A stretch of 8,404 nucleotides of DNA from CAG-390 sp051867815 (GTDB taxonomy: Bacteria > Bacillota > Clostridia > Oscillospirales > CAG-272): contig JBJDZD010000099.1 of NCBI GenBank assembly GCA_051867815.1, forward strand, positions 1 to 8,404, in the 5' to 3' direction. Below are positions 6,173-8,404 of this stretch, piece after piece. A program made the position numbers and the translations under genes. Each line of letters opens with the position of its first letter. Within the stretch, counting starts at the first letter, position 1. The notes beneath the pieces were generated by a model. It did not search any database and was not told where the DNA came from. It saw only the letters and a list, made by a program, of their open reading frames with translations.

Positions 6173-7264
6173 ATGTCTAACAGATTGTTTCAAGGCGTAA
6201 TTCATCAGATGAAGGATACCGTCGATCGTACCATTGGAGTTCTTGACGAGAACGGAGTTATCATCTCCTGCTCTGAGCTTGTAAAGATCGGAGAGTCAAG
6301 AGCCGGCGCGCGCGACAGCATGCTTTTTTCTTCCACAATGGAATCTTATTGCAAGGGCGGCTATACATATCGCCCGATAGGCTACGGCGTAAAGACTGAA
6401 TATGTCGTTTTCGTTGAGGGCGAGGATAAGATGGCGGACGTGCTTTCAAAGATGCTTGCCGTATCTCTTTCCAATATCAAAAACCTCTACGACGAGAAAT
6501 ATGACAAACGTTCTTTCATCAAAAATATAATCCTCGATAACATTCTGCCGAGCGATATTTACATCAAGGCAAAGGAGCTTCATTTCAATACCGATGAGCC
6601 TCGCGTGGTGTTCCTTGTCAAATTCCACGGCAAGGCGGACATGCTTCCCTACGAGATGCTTCAGAATATGTTCCCCGATAAGACCCACGAGTACATCATC
6701 AGCGTCGGAGAGCGCGATATCGTCCTTGTTAAGGACGTAAAGCCCGGTACCGAGGCCCGCGATATGGAAAAGATCGCGCAAAAGATCGCGGATACCCTCT
6801 ACACCGAGTTCTATACCAAGGTGACCATCGGTATCTCCACTGTCGTTGAGTCTATCAAGGATCTTGCCGGCGCGTATAAAGAGGCTCAGGTTGCAATCGA
6901 GGTCGGTAAGGTATTTGAAACCGAAAAGAACATTATCAGCTATGAGAACCTCGGCATAGGCAGACTTATCTATCAGCTTCCCACCACACTCTGCGAGATG
7001 TTCTTGCAGGAGGTATTCAAGAAGGGAAGCCTTGAGTCCCTCGACCAGGAAACTCTCATGACCATTCAGTGCTTCTTTGAGAACAACCTCAACGTTTCGG
7101 AAACATCCCGCAAGCTTTTCGTACACCGCAATACCCTCGTTTACAGACTTGAAAAGATCCGCAAGCTGACCGGACTTGATCTGCGCGAGCTTGAACATGC
7201 GATCACCTTCAAGGTCGCTCTCATGGTTAAGAAATACATGTCTACAAAGGGACTTAAGTATTGA
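6173..7264 (+). CDS. CdaR/PucR-family transcriptional regulator
   Basis: This is a predicted cytoplasmic DNA-binding regulator of 363 residues. The C-terminal PucR-type helix-turn-helix is clear: FFENNLNVSETSRKLFVHRN (301-320), then TLVYRLEKIRKLTGLDL (321-337) and the closing helix to about 352. The middle (about 110-250) fits the CdaR GGDEF-like domain, with the typical VTIGISTVVESIKDLAGAY (217-235) followed by KEAQVAIEVGK. The N-terminal 100 residues look like a PAS-like sensor (IGVLDENGVIISCSE, 21-35), but I cannot name a ligand; the sugar-diacid role of CdaR itself should not be assumed. The ATG at 6173 has GGATAGG 11 nt upstream (6155-6161) plus a GAAAGG further away, so the ribosome site is spaced somewhat long. 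Its stop is 4 nt before ftsE, so it is almost certainly co-transcribed with ftsEX and may regulate that operon or respond to envelope state. Confidence 0.88.
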   Translation: MSNRLFQGVIHQMKDTVDRTIGVLDENGVIISCSELVKIGESRAGARDSMLFSSTMESYCKGGYTYRPIGYGVKTEYVVFVEGEDKMADVLSKMLAVSLSNIKNLYDEKYDKRSFIKNIILDNILPSDIYIKAKELHFNTDEPRVVFLVKFHGKADMLPYEMLQNMFPDKTHEYIISVGERDIVLVKDVKPGTEARDMEKIAQKIADTLYTEFYTKVTIGISTVVESIKDLAGAYKEAQVAIEVGKVFETEKNIISYENLGIGRLIYQLPTTLCEMFLQEVFKKGSLESLDQETLMTIQCFFENNLNVSETSRKLFVHRNTLVYRLEKIRKLTGLDLRELEHAITFKVALMVKKYMSTKGLKY

Positions 7265-7268
7265 TTCA

Positions 7269-7973
7269 ATGATCGAATTCGTAAATGTAACCAAGGAATA
7301 TAACGACAACGTTGCTCTCGAACGGGTGAATTTCACCATTGAGGACGGCGAGTTCGTTTTCATCGTCGGCCATTGCGGAGCCGGAAAGACCACGCTCACA
7401 AAGCTTCTGCTTCGTGAGGAGAAAGTCACCGAGGGCAGAATACTCGTTGACGGCATCGACGTGACCGCACTTCCGGACCGCATGATTCCCGGATATCGAC
7501 GCAAGATCGGCATGGTGTTCCAGGATTTCCGACTGTTTCCGGATAAGACCGCATACGAGAACATTGCCTGCATAATGCGCGCCGTCGGTACTCCGGGCAA
7601 GGAGATACGTTCGCGCGTTCCGGCGTTGCTCAAAACGGTTTCAATGGCGGACAAGGCAAAGCATTTCCCCCGTGAGCTTTCGGGCGGAGAACAGCAGAGA
7701 ATAGCGCTGGCGCGTGCCATTGCCAATAATCCAGACATCATTATCGCAGATGAGCCGACGGGAAACATCGATCGTAAAATGAGCGTTGATATAATGAACA
7801 TGCTCGTAAGGATGAACACCCTGCTCGGAAAGACCGTTATTGTCGTAACGCACGAGCTTGACCTCGTAAAGCAATTCGGTCATCGGGTCATCACGCTGGA
7901 CGAAGGTCATCTCGGCTCGGATGTGGATATTACGTCCGATTGCAAGGAGAAGGGAGAGCAGGATGAGCAGTAA
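7269..7973 (+). CDS. ftsE: Cell division ATP-binding protein FtsE
   Basis: FtsE is the cytoplasmic ATPase of the FtsEX complex. With the membrane protein FtsX it drives peptidoglycan hydrolases outside the cell, of the PcsB or CwlO type in Gram-positives. The 234 residues start at ATG 7269 (MIEFVNVTKEY, the family's standard opening). Upstream in-frame codons lie inside the regulator gene in a different frame. It has Walker A GHCGAGKT (34-41), Q-loop VFQDFRLF (83-90), signature LSGGE (137-141), Walker B IIIADEP (157-163) followed by TGNID, and switch His195. Walker A has His-Cys where FtsE proteins usually read Pro-Ser, and KTT rather than KST. The nearest Shine-Dalgarno, AAAGGG (7246-7251), is 17 nt from the ATG, so translation probably depends on coupling to the regulator's stop 4 nt upstream. 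The 3' end overlaps ftsX by 11 nt. Confidence 0.95.
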   Translation: MIEFVNVTKEYNDNVALERVNFTIEDGEFVFIVGHCGAGKTTLTKLLLREEKVTEGRILVDGIDVTALPDRMIPGYRRKIGMVFQDFRLFPDKTAYENIACIMRAVGTPGKEIRSRVPALLKTVSMADKAKHFPRELSGGEQQRIALARAIANNPDIIIADEPTGNIDRKMSVDIMNMLVRMNTLLGKTVIVVTHELDLVKQFGHRVITLDEGHLGSDVDITSDCKEKGEQDEQ

Positions 7974-8404
7974 CAAATCGCGCCGTTTTTACAATCCCTT
8001 CTATATAGTTTTCGATGCATTCCGCAATCTTTGGCGTCACAGAGCCACGGGAATCGCGTCGGTGCTGGTGCTAACCTCGTGCCTGATACTTCTCGGCGCG
8101 TTCGGGCTTCTTATCAGGAATATCGATGTCAACGTTGAAAAGCTCGGTCTGCTCAATGAGATCGTAGTTTTCGTTGATTACGATACCACCCCCGAAGAGC
8201 TTCAGATAATAACGGAGGATATCAAGGCGCTCGATAACGTCACGTACGTTAAGTACATATCTAAAGAGGAAGGCTTTGAGTCGATGAAGGATACCTATCC
8301 CGACTATGAGGAGCTGTTTGACGATATCGCCGAAAGCGGCGACAACCCCCTCCCGGATTCCTTTATCGTAAGCTATAAAGACACCGCAGGCGCAAACAAG
8401 CTCG
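7963..8404 (+). CDS. ftsX: Cell division protein FtsX, 3'-truncated by the window edge
   Basis: FtsX is the membrane partner of FtsE; its extracellular loop passes the ATPase cycle to cell-wall hydrolases. The visible 147 residues of a protein usually near 300 show a cytoplasmic N-terminus with the family's FRNLWRHRATGIASV (20-34), a first transmembrane helix (about 30-52), and then the start of the extracellular domain, including NEIVVFVDYD (65-74), YISKEEGFESMKD (98-110) and NPLPDSFIV (128-136), all typical of FtsX. The ATG at 7963 has AGGGAG (7951-7956) 6 nt upstream and overlaps the end of ftsE, indicating tight translational coupling. The remaining three membrane helices lie beyond the window. 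Confidence 0.95.
   Translation, partial: MSSNKSRRFYNPFYIVFDAFRNLWRHRATGIASVLVLTSCLILLGAFGLLIRNIDVNVEKLGLLNEIVVFVDYDTTPEELQIITEDIKALDNVTYVKYISKEEGFESMKDTYPDYEELFDDIAESGDNPLPDSFIVSYKDTAGANKL

Noticed and set aside
6446..7819. 457-codon open frame on the - strand
   Set aside because: It lies antisense across two well-identified genes (the regulator and ftsE) and shows no recognisable domain. Long antisense frames are expected from the codon bias here; the same applies to the frames at 443-1645, 2754-3548, 3520-4317 and 4209-5114.

Overview
The window looks like chromosome from a Gram-positive Clostridia-type Firmicute, perhaps a gut Oscillospiraceae/Ruminococcaceae relative; that placement is inference. 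The signs are AGGAGG-type ribosome binding sites, textbook sigma-A promoters, a lipoprotein substrate-binding protein, a CdaR/PucR-type regulator and the Gram-positive ftsE-ftsX pair. All genes are on the + strand and the layout is compact. No RNA gene, insertion sequence, prophage or CRISPR array was seen.

Region 1 (1-2460) is the 3' five-sixths of uvrA, the nucleotide-excision-repair damage sensor, closed by a hairpin terminator. Region 2 (about 2500-5145) is a self-contained polar amino acid ABC importer: lipoprotein substrate-binding protein (2670-3515), a single membrane permease (3583-4284) and an ATPase (4299-5102). It is driven by a perfect consensus promoter (TTGACA, 17 bp, TATAAT) preceded by five A-tracts at about 10-bp spacing. 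An ARG-box-like sequence fills the promoter spacer. A hairpin sits between the binding protein and permease genes, and a strong terminator ends the unit. Region 3 (5164-5973) is rsmE, a 16S rRNA U1498 N3-methyltransferase, with its own consensus promoter and a TTG start. Region 4 (6069-8404) is a CdaR/PucR-family regulator followed 4 nt later by ftsE, which overlaps ftsX by 11 nt; ftsX runs off the window. A promoter with an embedded perfect inverted repeat precedes the regulator.

The most unusual feature is the substrate-binding protein. The segment that normally ends this family (the VKVIDIALTSEEY strand and the helices up to EKYFG) lies directly after the lipobox at the N-terminus. The protein then starts again with the family's usual N-terminus (IVVATNAAFAPFEY) and stops right after IIDEAPAKKLVE, exactly where that segment would normally follow. 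This reads as a natural circular permutation. It makes the two-lobed receptor contiguous lobe by lobe, joined by one crossover instead of two. The permuted receptor, its promoter architecture and the possible arginine-repressor operator make the importer the best target here. The regulator-ftsEX linkage is the second point of interest.
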